Of a DNA stretch of 64,000 bases, positions 25,524 to 35,100 are shown in pieces. The position numbers and the translations under genes were made by a program. The stretch lies in assembly GCA_964563395.1 (NCBI GenBank), contig CAZLWK010000012.1:31696-95695 (forward strand), in the 5' to 3' direction. This stretch comes from JBEVOS01 sp964563395 (GTDB taxonomy: Bacteria; Pseudomonadota; Alphaproteobacteria; Caulobacterales; Aquidulcibacteraceae). Every line of letters starts with the position of its first letter. Position 1 is the stretch's first letter. The notes under the pieces were generated by a model. It saw only the letters and a program-made list of their open reading frames with translations. It was not told the DNA's origin and made no database searches.

Positions 25524-26431
25524 TGGAAATTATCCGCGCTCTGGCCCATGAGATGGATGAAGCTCTCTTCAAGGCCGACCTCCATCGGCTCGGCCTTGAG
25601 ATCGGGGAGCGCGCGCAGCGCCGCCTTGAGGCGCGCTTCATCGCGTCCGCACACATGCACTTCCGTGCCGAAGCGCGCGACGAGTTCAACGCCCGGCGCG
25701 GCGCGCAGGGCTTCTTCGGCGGCGTCCAGATCGTGCGCTCGCACGCGCCACGCGAAGAGCCCGGTCATCGCCGGCACGCTTTGTGTCGGGGCGTCGATCA
25801 ATTTTCGGCCATAGGCGATGTAGGCGATGGAATCGCATTGCACGGCCTCGTCCATGTAATGCGTGGAGACAAGCGTGGTGACGCCCTGGCGCGCATAGGC
25901 GCGGATCTGATCCCAGAAATCGCGCCGCGCCTTGGGATCGACGCCCGCCGTCGGCTCGTCGAGCAGCAACAGATCCGGCTCATGGATCATGCAGGCGGCG
26001 AGCGCCAGGCGCTGCTTCCAGCCGCCGGACAAGCTGCCTGAAAGCTGCGTCGCGCGCTCCTTGAGGCCCAATTGATCGAGCGCGGCGCCGACGCGCCCGC
26101 CAATATCGTCCATCTCATAGAGGCGCGCGACGAATTCCAGATTCTCGCGGATCGACAAATCCTCGTAGAGCGAGAAGCGCTGCGTCATGTAGCCGGTGCG
26201 CGCCTTGATGCGGTCGCTCTCGCGCAGCACGTCATAACCGAGCACGCGCCCGCTGCCCGCGTCTGGCTTGAGCAAGCCGCACACCATGCGGATGGTGGTG
26301 GTCTTGCCCGATCCGTTGGGGCCGAGAAATCCGTAGATCGCGCCGCGCGGCACTTTCAGCGCCAGATCGTCGACGACGATCTTGTCGCCGAAGCGCTTGG
26401 TGAGGCCGGCGACGTCGATGACGTCGCTCAT
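25520..26431 (-). CDS. ABC transporter ATP-binding protein
   Basis: A 303-aa ABC ATPase of the multidrug/ABC-2 exporter class. Walker A is GPNGSGKTTTI near residue 38, the signature is LSGSLSGGWKQRLALA near 140, and Walker B is LLLLDEPTAGVDP. The Q-loop reads YMTQRFSLYEDLS. A C-terminal extension of about 80 residues follows the ATPase core, as in YbhF-type proteins. It energises the permease encoded next, with which it overlaps by 4 nt; it in turn overlaps the HlyD-like gene by 4 nt, giving a tightly coupled three-gene operon. Confidence 0.93.
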   Translation of the reverse strand: MSDVIDVAGLTKRFGDKIVVDDLALKVPRGAIYGFLGPNGSGKTTTIRMVCGLLKPDAGSGRVLGYDVLRESDRIKARTGYMTQRFSLYEDLSIRENLEFVARLYEMDDIGGRVGAALDQLGLKERATQLSGSLSGGWKQRLALAACMIHEPDLLLLDEPTAGVDPKARRDFWDQIRAYARQGVTTLVSTHYMDEAVQCDSIAYIAYGRKLIDAPTQSVPAMTGLFAWRVRAHDLDAAEEALRAAPGVELVARFGTEVHVCGRDEARLKAALRALPDLKAEPMEVGLEESFIHLMGQSADNFQ

Positions 26432-27318
26432 GACGCGCGCTCAGGCGAAAGGCGCACATCCACCGGCAAGCCCGGACGAATGGCGGCCGGATCGCTGGGC
26501 GCGGCCTCGACCAGGAACACAAGGCTCTCGCGCGTGTCGCGGCTATAGATGATCGGCGCGGTATAGCTCGGCTCGCGCGCCACGAAAGTGACACGCCCGG
26601 TCAAGCCGTCGGGGCAGCCGTCGCATGCGATCGCGACGCGCGCGCCCAGCGGCAGAGCGGCGATCGAAGCCTCGGGCGCGAAGAAGCGCACCTTCATGTT
26701 TTGCGGCGGCAACAGCGCCAGGATCGGCTCGCCCGCATTCACCACCTCGCCCTCGCGGCGGAATATGCGCTCCACGCGCCCGGCCATGGGCGCGCGCACG
26801 GCGGCGTCCGCGCGGCGCACGCGCGCCAGCCGCTCATCCGCGCCCGCCGCGCCGGTCTCGCGGGACGCGGCGATTTGTTCGGCGCGGGCCTGCGCGAGCT
26901 GCGCCTCGGCGGCGCGGAGCGCGGCCTTGTCTTCATCGAAGCGCGCGTCGGCGATCCAGCCCTCGGCGTGCAATTGCGCGGTGCGCGCGAAGGCGAGCCG
27001 CGCGCGCTCCGCCTCCGCCGACGCGCTGCGGATGGCGGCGGCGCGCACCGAGGCGCTGCGGGCGCGCGCGGCCTCGGCGCTAAAGCCGGCGGCGGCGAGC
27101 GAAGCGTCGACCCGCGCGGAATCGAGCCGGGCGAGCGGCGCGTCGGCGGCGACCTCATCGCCCGCTTCCACCAGGAGCGCGTCGATGCGCCCGCCCTCCA
27201 CCGCGCTCAAATAAAGATACTCGCCCTCGCCATAGCCGGTGAGCGTGGGCGCGGTGTCCGCGTCGCACGCGGCGAGCATGCCGAGCGCGACCATGGCGAA
27301 TGCAGAAAAAACTCTCAT
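26428..27318 (-). CDS. HlyD/YbhG-like membrane fusion lipoprotein
   Basis: A 296-aa periplasmic adaptor. The start MRVFSAFAMVALGMLAAC is a lipoprotein signal with the lipid cysteine at residue 18. A barrel-sandwich half (GYGEGEYLYLSAVEGGRIDALLVEAGDEV) leads to a long helical hairpin (residues about 75-165), then the second half-motif RAPMAGRVERIFRREGEVV and a beta-barrel domain. It would join the ABC permease to the periplasm or an outer-membrane channel. It is the first structural gene after the TetR regulator (3 nt gap) and overlaps the ATPase start. Confidence 0.88.
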   Translation of the reverse strand: MRVFSAFAMVALGMLAACDADTAPTLTGYGEGEYLYLSAVEGGRIDALLVEAGDEVAADAPLARLDSARVDASLAAAGFSAEAARARSASVRAAAIRSASAEAERARLAFARTAQLHAEGWIADARFDEDKAALRAAEAQLAQARAEQIAASRETGAAGADERLARVRRADAAVRAPMAGRVERIFRREGEVVNAGEPILALLPPQNMKVRFFAPEASIAALPLGARVAIACDGCPDGLTGRVTFVAREPSYTAPIIYSRDTRESLVFLVEAAPSDPAAIRPGLPVDVRLSPERAS

Positions 27319-27321
27319 GCC

Positions 27322-27957
27322 TCACGCCTCCTTTGGGCGGGCGCGCAGACCGTCGAACACGACGTCCAGCACGGCGCTTGCGTCGGCGAGCGCGGGCGGC
27401 GTCTCGAAGATGTGACGCATCAAACCCTCCATCAGAAACGGCCCCATCAAGAGGCGCACGGCCGCCTCCGGCTCGATCGGCTTGAACTGCCCTTGCGCGA
27501 TGCCGGCGGCGACGATCGTGCGGATTGCGGCGCGGGCGCGGTCGATCACCTCGGCGCGGTAAAAGGCGGCGATCTCGGGAAAGCGGATGGCGATGGAGAG
27601 CACGATCTTTGGCGCGGCGAAGACGCGCGGATCGGACAATTGCGTCAGCGCGAAGCCCAGGATCGCGCGCAGCGCCCCTTCTGGATCGGGGACTGGCGCG
27701 TTCGCCATCGCCTCGGCGCGGGCCGCCACCGGCCCCACGGCGCGGAGCACGAGCGCCTGCAGGAGGGCGGCCTTGCTCTCGAAATAGAGATAGATCGCCG
27801 CCTTCGACACGCCGGCGCGCTTGGCGACATCCTCCATCCGCGCCGCGTCGAACCCGACGGCCGTGAACTCGGCCAAGGCGGCGTCGAGGATTTCGTCCGG
27901 ACGGGCCTCGGCGCGGCGGCGCCAGCGGCGCGGGTCGGCGGAAGGCGCTTGGGTCAT
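27322..27957 (-). CDS. TetR-family regulator of the ABC exporter operon
   Basis: A 211-aa TetR regulator. The N-terminal HTH is clear (ILDAALAEFTAVGFDAARMEDVAKRAGVSKAAIYLYF in parts, with recognition helix VSKAAIYLYFESK). The remaining helical domain binds an unknown ligand; its end resembles the AcrR/CecR-type C-terminal domain. It leads the operon for the HlyD-like adaptor, ATPase and permease, the same layout as E. coli cecR-ybhGFSR. A perfect palindrome lies in its promoter, which fits autorepression. The predicted start of transcription falls at or next to the ATG, so the mRNA may be leaderless. Confidence 0.9.
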   Translation of the reverse strand: MTQAPSADPRRWRRRAEARPDEILDAALAEFTAVGFDAARMEDVAKRAGVSKAAIYLYFESKAALLQALVLRAVGPVAARAEAMANAPVPDPEGALRAILGFALTQLSDPRVFAAPKIVLSIAIRFPEIAAFYRAEVIDRARAAIRTIVAAGIAQGQFKPIEPEAAVRLLMGPFLMEGLMRHIFETPPALADASAVLDVVFDGLRARPKEA

Positions 27958-27962
27958 GGGCC

Positions 27963-27994
27963 GTATATAACTGACTAGTCAGTTACATACAAGC
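27963..27994 (-). promoter_or_regulatory. TetR operator inside a minus-strand promoter
   Basis: The perfect 18-bp palindrome TAACTGACTAGTCAGTTA occupies 27968-27985, and near-symmetry extends it to GTAT...ATAC. On the minus strand TTGTAT and TATATA (27964-27969) are 17 nt apart with the palindrome filling the spacer. The -10 element ends 6 nt before the regulator's ATG, predicting a leaderless transcript. Repressor binding would occlude RNA polymerase. Confidence 0.8.
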
Positions 27995-28080
27995 GGATTT
28001 TGAGAAGCGGAAGAGAGATCGGCTAGGGGATGGCGGCAGGGATCACGGGGCGTCGCGCGGTGAGACGGCCCCTCTGCGCA

Positions 28081-28114
28081 AAGAAAAAGGCGCGGCGGAT
28101 GTCTCCGCCGCGCC
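28081..28114 (-). terminator. Intrinsic terminator of the TonB receptor gene
   Basis: Read on the minus strand, GGCGCGGCGG (28105-28114) and CCGCCGCGCC (28089-28098) form a 10-bp stem around a 6-nt loop and continue into TTTTTCTT. It begins 26 nt after the receptor stop codon. Confidence 0.92.
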
Positions 28115-28139
28115 CGAACTGGCGAACCAGTTTCTTGTC

Positions 28140-30584
28140 TTAGTAGGTGTAGCGGAGCTGGACGCCGCCATACCGCGTGTAGTCGCGGCCATAGATGTTG
28201 TACTCGCGGCTCACAGAACCGTCGGCCGCGGCGGTCGTGGAGATGATCAGCTCGTCCGTGAGGTTCTTGCCGAACAGCGTCAAATCCCAATGGCCGTCGT
28301 CCGAAGCCAGCGTGATCGAGGCGTCGAGCGTGCCATAGGCCGGAACGATTGTTTCGGGGTTGCCGTCGATGGCGCCCGGCATTTCGTCCTGCCACGCATA
28401 GCCGAGGCGCGCCGACAGGCCGAACGGAATGAACGTCAGCTGACGATCATAGTTCAAATTGACCGTGTAGCGCGTTTCCGGCGTGTTTTGCGGCTTCAAG
28501 CCCGTGAGCTCGATCAGATAGCTGCCCGGCGCGTCCGGATCCTCGAAGCAGCGCGGATCGGAGCCGTCCTGAATCCAGCATGCGTTTTCGCCGCCGACAT
28601 GCTCGGCGTCGATGTAGGCGACGCCGCCATCGATCGAGAGGTTATCAGTGAGCGCCGCGCGGAACTCGATTTCCACGCCCTGAAGATCGAGATCGCCTGC
28701 ATTCAGAAGCTCGGTGCGGATAGTGTTCGGCACCGTGGTCGAGACCTGAATGTCTTCGATCGTCTGATCGAAGATCGCGACGTTCAACAGCAAGCGGCCG
28801 TCGAACAGGCGCTGCTTGGCGCCGATTTCCCAGGCGATGCCCTGCTCGGGATCGATGATGACGGTGTCGCCGCTGACAGCGTTGTCTACGTCGAGCGCCG
28901 GGCCCTTATAGGCGCGGCTGTAGGAGATGTAGAAGTTTGTGTTGGCGTTCGGTTCCCACTGGGCCCCGACGCGGCCGGAGAGATCGTTGAACGAATCTTC
29001 GAACGTGAAGGCCAGCGGCGTGCCGGTCACAAGGAATTCGCCGGTAACCAGATCGATGGCGTCGAACAGATTGTAGAACGAAGTGTCGTTCGGGCGAATG
29101 CGCGCGCCGTCATAGAAACCTTCGATCTCTTCATGCGTGTAGCGCAGGCCGCCGAACACGGACACCGTTTCCGTGACTGCGAAGGTCAAGTCGCCAAAGA
29201 CGGCCCAGGTATCGTTCTCGTAGCCGGTTTGGCCGAAGGCTTCGTTGCCGGTCGCCGGCACGAAGCACCAATCTGTCGCGGTCGTGCCGCAGGTGGCGCC
29301 AAACGCGATCAAGGCAGCCAGATCGTTTACCGCGAGACCGGTGCCGCTTTGGCCGCCGCTTTCGAGTGTTTGATAGAAGAGGCCGCCGACGAAATCCATG
29401 CGATCGCCGGAGAAGTTCACCCGCAGTTCCTGCGAGGCGTAATCGACGACGCCTTGATTGTTGAACGGGCCGTCGACCGTGTTCGGCGCCCAGATATAGC
29501 CGAGATAGGGCACGCCGTTCGGAATATTGGTGCCCCCGACGCCGCCGAGATTAACGCCGGTGGGCGCGGAATCGACGTCGAAATCGACATCTTCCTGATA
29601 GCGGCGCATGCCTGAAATTGCCGTGATCGTCCATTGGTCGGACACGTCCCACGTCAATTCGGAAATGATCCCGCCGTTTTGAACATTGTTGTTCGGCGGC
29701 GAGTTCACGTTGACATGGGTGGTGTCGAGAGTGGGCTCATAGCCGAGAAGGCCGGTCTGAATGGTGCCGGCGAGTCCGCGGCTGCGTACGGTGGGCGTAA
29801 GCTGGCCGAACGTGTTTTGGCTTTCGCGATAATTGGCGGTGACGAGCCAGTTCAGATTGGGGCTGAACTCATGATTGACCTTGATCGCGGCGCCCCAAGA
29901 ATCAGACGATCCAAGGTCTTCACCGCCGGGGAAGCGGTTTTCGAAGATCGGCTGCAAATCGCGCCAGAAGCCGTTGACGCGCACCCAGGTGTCGCCGCCG
30001 CCCGCATTGATCATGGCGCGAACGCTCGCTTCGTCATCGGTCGTGTAGCCGACCTGGGCGCTGGCGCCGAATTCGTCCTGGGGCGATTGCGTGACGATGT
30101 TGAGCACGCCCGCGGTCGCGTTCTTGCCGAACAGCGTGCCTTGCGGGCCGCGCAGAACTTCGACGCGCTCGATATCGGCCAATTCAGCGACGAACTCGCC
30201 CTGGCGCGCGAGCGGCATGTTGTCGACGACGATCGCCGCGCTCGGCTGCGTCGTGCCGGTGATGACGCGCGAGGAGACTCCGCGGATCAGGAAGCCCGAG
30301 GACGAGGCCGAGAAGCCCGAGGAGAAGTTCACCGAGGGCGAAATCCGGACGAGGTCCGTGACGTTTTGGACCTGCGCCTGCTCCAGCGCCGAGCCCGAGA
30401 ACGCCTGCACCGAGACCGGAACCTCGGTCAGCGTCTGCTCGCGGCGCTGGGCGGTGACGATGATTTCGTCCCCGGCGCTCGCGGAAGGGGCGTCCTGGGC
30501 GGCCGCCACGCCGCCGCCGCCGGCCATCAGCACCGCCGTCGAAGCGCCCATGACGAGCCAATCACGCGTTGTCCGGAAATTCAT
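28140..30584 (-). CDS. TonB-dependent outer membrane receptor
   Basis: An 814-aa receptor. It has a signal peptide (AVLMAGGGGVAAAQD), the plug domain (EIIVTAQRREQTLTEVPVSV, LIRGVSS, VEVLRGPQGTLFGKNATAGVLNIVTQ), and a long beta-barrel ending in GGVQLRYTY with a C-terminal aromatic. Barrel strands include FGGLRYTHEEIEGFY and YISYSRAYKGPALD. The sequence belongs to the broad group common in Caulobacterales and sphingomonads; the ligand could be a siderophore, vitamin or carbon compound and cannot be read from sequence. The TetR-type regulator upstream is divergent and may control it. GGGGAG precedes the ATG; an intrinsic terminator follows. Confidence 0.93.
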   Translation of the reverse strand: MNFRTTRDWLVMGASTAVLMAGGGGVAAAQDAPSASAGDEIIVTAQRREQTLTEVPVSVQAFSGSALEQAQVQNVTDLVRISPSVNFSSGFSASSSGFLIRGVSSRVITGTTQPSAAIVVDNMPLARQGEFVAELADIERVEVLRGPQGTLFGKNATAGVLNIVTQSPQDEFGASAQVGYTTDDEASVRAMINAGGGDTWVRVNGFWRDLQPIFENRFPGGEDLGSSDSWGAAIKVNHEFSPNLNWLVTANYRESQNTFGQLTPTVRSRGLAGTIQTGLLGYEPTLDTTHVNVNSPPNNNVQNGGIISELTWDVSDQWTITAISGMRRYQEDVDFDVDSAPTGVNLGGVGGTNIPNGVPYLGYIWAPNTVDGPFNNQGVVDYASQELRVNFSGDRMDFVGGLFYQTLESGGQSGTGLAVNDLAALIAFGATCGTTATDWCFVPATGNEAFGQTGYENDTWAVFGDLTFAVTETVSVFGGLRYTHEEIEGFYDGARIRPNDTSFYNLFDAIDLVTGEFLVTGTPLAFTFEDSFNDLSGRVGAQWEPNANTNFYISYSRAYKGPALDVDNAVSGDTVIIDPEQGIAWEIGAKQRLFDGRLLLNVAIFDQTIEDIQVSTTVPNTIRTELLNAGDLDLQGVEIEFRAALTDNLSIDGGVAYIDAEHVGGENACWIQDGSDPRCFEDPDAPGSYLIELTGLKPQNTPETRYTVNLNYDRQLTFIPFGLSARLGYAWQDEMPGAIDGNPETIVPAYGTLDASITLASDDGHWDLTLFGKNLTDELIISTTAAADGSVSREYNIYGRDYTRYGGVQLRYTY

Positions 30585-30820
30585 GTCCTACTCCCCGTTC
30601 GCGCCGCCTTGGACGCACTCTTTTTGACATATCTTGGCGCCGCGCCCCTGTCCGCGCGTCGCTAAATCATCTGGATGAATGGCCGATCCAGTCCGGGCCG
30701 GCAAGTCGCTTGTCGCAGACGCGGCAGCTTCAAGGCGCCGGTGTGGCGGAATGGCCGCACCCCGTGACGCCGTGAGCGCGCTCTTGACAAGGATTGCACC
30801 GCTTTCCCAGCTTGAGCGCG

Positions 30821-31468
30821 ATGAACCGCACCCGGAGCCACCCGTCCGCCGCCGGCGCCGAGCCGATCCGCGCCGCCGCCCGTCGCCTCTTTTGCGAGCG
30901 CGGCGTGGAAGGCGTGACCGTGCGCGAGATCGCCGAGGCGGCCGGGCAGAAGAACCACGGCGCGGTCAGCTATTATTTCGGCTCCAAGGAGGCGCTCGTC
31001 CGCGAGATCGTGATCGAGGGCGCCAGCCTGATCGGCGAGCGGATCGAAGCCGCGCTCGACGCGCTGGACGCCGCGGGCGGACCCAGCACGCCGCGCCAAG
31101 TGATCGAGGCGATGGTGCGCGCCAGCGTCGATTTCGACGGGCCCGACGGCGAGGCCGACACCTATATGCGCCTCTTCCACATGCTGGACCTGACGCACAA
31201 GGAATTGCTGCTCTCGGCGGTGGGCGGGCTGTGGAACGCGCCGTTCCAAAGGTGCCTGGCGCTGCTGCGCGACCTGATGCCGGACATGAGCCTCAACGAG
31301 AAAAACCAGCGGCTCATTTTCATGAGCACGGCGCTGGGCAGCGTGCTCGCGCTGCGCGAGGCGGCGCTCGCCGATCGCACGAAGCCGCACCCGATGTGGG
31401 CGTCCGAAACAACGCTCCGTCAGCTGATCGCGAGCCTCGAAGCCATGCTGACCGCGCCGGCCGCCTAG
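30821..31468 (+). CDS. TetR-family transcriptional regulator
   Basis: A 215-aa TetR regulator with an N-terminal HTH: IRAAARRLFCERGVEGVTVREIAEAAG followed by GAVSYYFGSKEALVREI. The ligand-binding domain is helical and unassigned. An in-frame TTG at 30794 is possible, but the ATG at 30821 gives the usual short N-terminal arm. A TTGACA at 30784-30789 may be a -35 box, but I see no good -10. The gene is divergent from the TonB-dependent receptor across 236 bp and overlaps the ydbL stop by 4 nt at its end. Control of the receptor is plausible, not shown. Confidence 0.85.
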   Translation: MNRTRSHPSAAGAEPIRAAARRLFCERGVEGVTVREIAEAAGQKNHGAVSYYFGSKEALVREIVIEGASLIGERIEAALDALDAAGGPSTPRQVIEAMVRASVDFDGPDGEADTYMRLFHMLDLTHKELLLSAVGGLWNAPFQRCLALLRDLMPDMSLNEKNQRLIFMSTALGSVLALREAALADRTKPHPMWASETTLRQLIASLEAMLTAPAA

Positions 31469-31866
31469 CCGGGCGGACAGAAGGACGGGCGCTGCACCGT
31501 CTCGCCTGGCGCGCGCTGGCGCCATTGGCCGGACTCAGTGCGATAGCGCTCACCCACGGCGATACGGCTTGCGAAAATCTGACACGCCACCGCGGCGGCG
31601 AGTTCGTTCGCGCTCGCCCCGCTCTCGGCGGCGCGCTGCGTATAGGCCGCGCGACGGCGGATATTGATCTGCTCGACACGGGCGCGCACGTCCGCCGAGG
31701 CGGCGGAGCCGGGCGGCAAGCCGAGATAACCGTCCGCCTGCTCGCCGACCTGGCCCGCGGCGCGGGCGGCCTCCACGACCGGATCGGCTTGGGCGTGCGC
31801 GGGGGCGCCGACGAAAACGAGCGTCGCCGCGGCTGCGCACAGGAGGCTCAAAATCGAACGCTTCAT
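31465..31866 (-). CDS. ydbL: YdbL family protein (DUF1318)
   Basis: A 133-aa exported protein with a signal peptide (LLCAAAATLVFVGAPAHAQ). The DUF1318 core is recognisable: AARAAGQVGEQADGYLGL, VEQINIRRRAAYTQRAAESG and AAAVACQIFASRIAVGERYR. It is the last gene of a ydbH-ynbE-ydbL cluster in the E. coli order. In E. coli YdbL is a periplasmic protein that modulates the YdbH-YnbE complex. Two extra cysteines (in VACQ and SFCPPG) could form a disulfide. The start is 75 nt after the ynbE stop. Confidence 0.85.
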   Translation of the reverse strand: MKRSILSLLCAAAATLVFVGAPAHAQADPVVEAARAAGQVGEQADGYLGLPPGSAASADVRARVEQINIRRRAAYTQRAAESGASANELAAAVACQIFASRIAVGERYRTESGQWRQRAPGETVQRPSFCPPG

Positions 31867-31941
31867 GGAATTCGCCTCTGAATGTGCTGCGAGGATGCGT
31901 CAGCGTGTCTGAACGCGCGCTGAGCGCGCCCCAAACGCGGC

Positions 31942-32133
31942 TTAGAAGAGCTCTGGATTGTCCTGCAGGAGATCGCGCGCCTGGCCCTCCAGCCGGACGA
32001 TGACTTCCTGGCGGATATTGACGTTGAGATTGATCTCGATCGGGCGATCGGGCGCCTGCACCTGAACCGGGATGCACGCGCCGAGCGCGACGAAGGCCGC
32101 GCATGCGGCGGCGAGGTTGATGTTCGGTCGCAT
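31942..32133 (-). CDS. ynbE: YnbE-like outer membrane lipoprotein
   Basis: A 63-aa lipoprotein: MRPNINLAAACAAFVALGAC forms the signal and lipobox, followed by IPVQVQAPDRPIEINLNVNI and a short amphipathic end. This short length and the PIEINLNVNI motif are characteristic of YnbE. In E. coli YnbE anchors in the outer membrane and multimerises to continue the beta-sheet groove of YdbH. GGAGGC lies upstream of the ATG at 32133, and the gene lies 16 nt after the ydbH stop, consistent with an operon. Longer in-frame extensions run into ydbH and are not real. Confidence 0.87.
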   Translation of the reverse strand: MRPNINLAAACAAFVALGACIPVQVQAPDRPIEINLNVNIRQEVIVRLEGQARDLLQDNPELF

Positions 32134-32149
32134 GGCGCCTCCTTGCGCT

Positions 32150-35100
32150 TTATCTGGGCGAAGCGGGTGCTTGGTCAATCGCGGGCGGCGGCTCGGGGGT
32201 TTGGGTCTCTCCGTTCTGTCCGGCCTGATCTTGTCCCGCCTGATTTTGTCCTGCTTGGCGAATGGCGGCGCGCGGATCGAAAGCGCCGGCCGCGATCTCG
32301 CCAAGCCGGCGAAACGGCGCGGTGACGCGCACATTGAAGATGAAGGGCACGCCGGCCACGCGCGTTCTGATCGGGCCTGGCCCCGCGCCAAGCTCCACCG
32401 CGCTCGCATTGCGCCCGCGAAAATTGATCGCCGTCACCAATTCGCCGGCGAGATCGCCGTTTATTTCGAGACTTAGATCGTCATAGCGAAATTGCGTCAG
32501 CGCATCGAAAGCGAGCTTGGCGGGCCCTTGCGCGTCCTTGCCGGCGGCGCCCGCATAGACGATCGTGCCGCCCGCCTCGGAGGCGGCGAGTTCGCCATTC
32601 TCAACGAATGCGCCGGTCGTGGTCAGCCGAAGCGGGAAACGCCCGCCGACCTCGCCGGTTGCGACAAGGTCGGGCACGTTGAGCTGCGCCAGCAGCGCGG
32701 CCACGTCCACCTTGCGCAGCACCAGATTAAGCCGCGTCTCTTCCGCGCCCAGTGTCAGCCGCGTCGGCTCGATCGAAAGCTCGCCGCCCGCGAATGGCCA
32801 GGCGGCGTGCTCAAGCGACACCGCGCCCTCTCCCAGAAGCTGGAAACGCAGCGCGCCGTCGCGCACCTCCACGCCCGGATTGAGGCGCGCGATGGTCAAG
32901 CTCTGCGCCGGCGGCGTCGTCAGCAAGAACAAATCGTCGAACGCGACGGCGCCGGAAACGCCTTCGATCACCGGCAGCGTGGAGGTCGCCAGCGACAGCC
33001 CGTCGAGAATGAATTGACCGCGCGCGCGCACCTCTTCGCCGCGCCATGTCGCAATCACCGCGCCGCCGACGGGGCCGCGCACATTCTCCACCACGCCGCG
33101 CGCGAGTTCAGTGATTTCGAAGGGTTGCAGAGTCTCATCGAACCGCAAGCCATCCAGGCGAATCCGCGCCTCGCCCGCATTGGCGTTGAGATCGTGGGAA
33201 AGGTCGAACGCGCTCAAACGGCGCGCGCCTTCCGCCAAAAGCACGACGCCGTCGGCCGTCAGCACGCCGCCGCGCAAGACGCCCTCGATGTCGCGCGCCT
33301 CCATCGGATTGAAGGCGCGTCGACGATCCGCCGGGGCGTTCGGCGGCGGCGCGTCCTGAAGCGCGGCGAAGCCATTTTCGAAACGGATGATCGCCTCATC
33401 GCCTTCGGGCGTCGCACTCCAATCGGCGCGCGCGCCCCGCACGCGCGCCGGCAGGGTCGGATCGTCAGCCTCGCCGCCTTCAAGCACGCCGCGCGCGCTC
33501 CAGGTTCCATCGGCCGCCAAAAGCTTTGCATCGATCCTGCTGCCGCGCAGGCGCAGCACCGCGTCGCGAGCGCGCAGCACATCAAGGCGCGGCTGGTCGA
33601 TGGCGGCGTCCATCACGAATTGCGACGCCGCGCCGCTAAAACGCGCGTCGATACGCGCCGCCGCGAAATCGGCGCGTTGGGCGGGCGCGCCCTCCACATG
33701 CCCGGCGAAGCGCGGCGCCGCGAGCGTGACGCCGCCGCGCGTTTCGCCGACCCTATTCTGAGCGAAAAACACATCGCCCTGCATGCAGAGCGGCGCCGCG
33801 CCATTCTGAAAGACAAGGCCCGGCGCGCTCAGCGTTTCAAAGGTTGCGTTCAGGCATCGCCCATCCGCGAGCGACACCGAAACGCCATCGCCCCAGCGCA
33901 AGAGAATGTCGTAAGGTGCGGCCAAATCCTCGACGAATGCCGCGCCCAAGGGCCCGCTGATGCGTGCATCGCTGGTGAGGCGCAGCGTGCTTCGCCCGCC
34001 ATGCTGCTTGAAATCCCATGCAATCGCCGGCGCATCGAGACGCGCGCCGCCCGCGCTCCAATCCGCGATGGAAGCGGCGCCAAACGCGGAAACGGCTCCC
34101 GCGGAATCTGACTGCAACCGTTCGAGCTCGATGCGCGCGGGCGGGGCGCCAGGACCTGCGATCTCCAACGCGCCCGCGCCGCTGACGCGAACCTCGTCAC
34201 CGAGCGAAAGCGTTACGAGCGGCGCATCGCCCCGCGGCTGGGCGAGCGCGCGCACGCCCGCCGCCGACTCCACGCGCACGCGGCCCGGCGCGCTTACCCT
34301 AAGCGCCTCACCGAAAACGACGCGCAAAGGCGCGCTGACGCGCGCGTCTTCAAACGCGCGCAGGACGGCGTCGCGCGCCGAGGCGGACAAGGGACCGAGC
34401 GGCAGCGCCTCCAAGGCCGGCCAGCCGCGCGCGAATGCGCGCGCGCCGGACGGCGTCAAGGCGAGACGATCGATCCGCGCTTCGCCGCTCAGCATCGGCG
34501 TTTCCGCGATGACGAGATCGGCCGCGTAACGCGCCTCGCCGAACCGCCATGTCTCACTGAGCGCGCCGGAAACGAGCGACAGCGCAACGTCGCCGCCCCA
34601 ATGGCCGGCTTCGCCGCGCGAGAGCGCGGCGCGCGCGCTCATGCCTTCAACCAGCGTGTCGCCGATCCGCGCTGAACCGAGGTCGGCGTCGATGCGTGCG
34701 CTCAAAGCCGCGAGATCGGTCCCGGAGAGGTTCACCTGAACGGCGCCGCCTTCGAACGCGAGGTCGTCATCGCGAAACGCGGCGAAGCCGCCGCGCGCCT
34801 CCATATGAAGGCCGGCGCCGTCAGAACGCGCCGACGCTTCAAGACGCACGTCCTCGCCGTGCGGCGCGAACGCGCCTTCGTTCAAGAGCGCGCGCGCGGC
34901 GAAATCCTCGCCGAAGCGCCCAGCCGCGCTCAGCGCGAGCAAGGCTTCGCCGTACGGCGTTCGCACAAGCGCCGCGCCGTCGGCGATGTTGAGCGCGAGA
35001 TCGGGGAGTTCGGCTGCGCCGTCGTCGCCGCGCGGCAAGAGCGCATCGAGCGCGCCGAGCGAAAGGCCCTCTTCATTGAGCGTCGCGCGCAGGACGAGGC

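Noticed and set aside
30700..30790. tRNA-like stretch GTGTGGCGGAATGGCCGCAC
   Set aside because: It cannot be folded into a cloverleaf with a T-loop GTTCGA and acceptor stem; it is promoter-side sequence.
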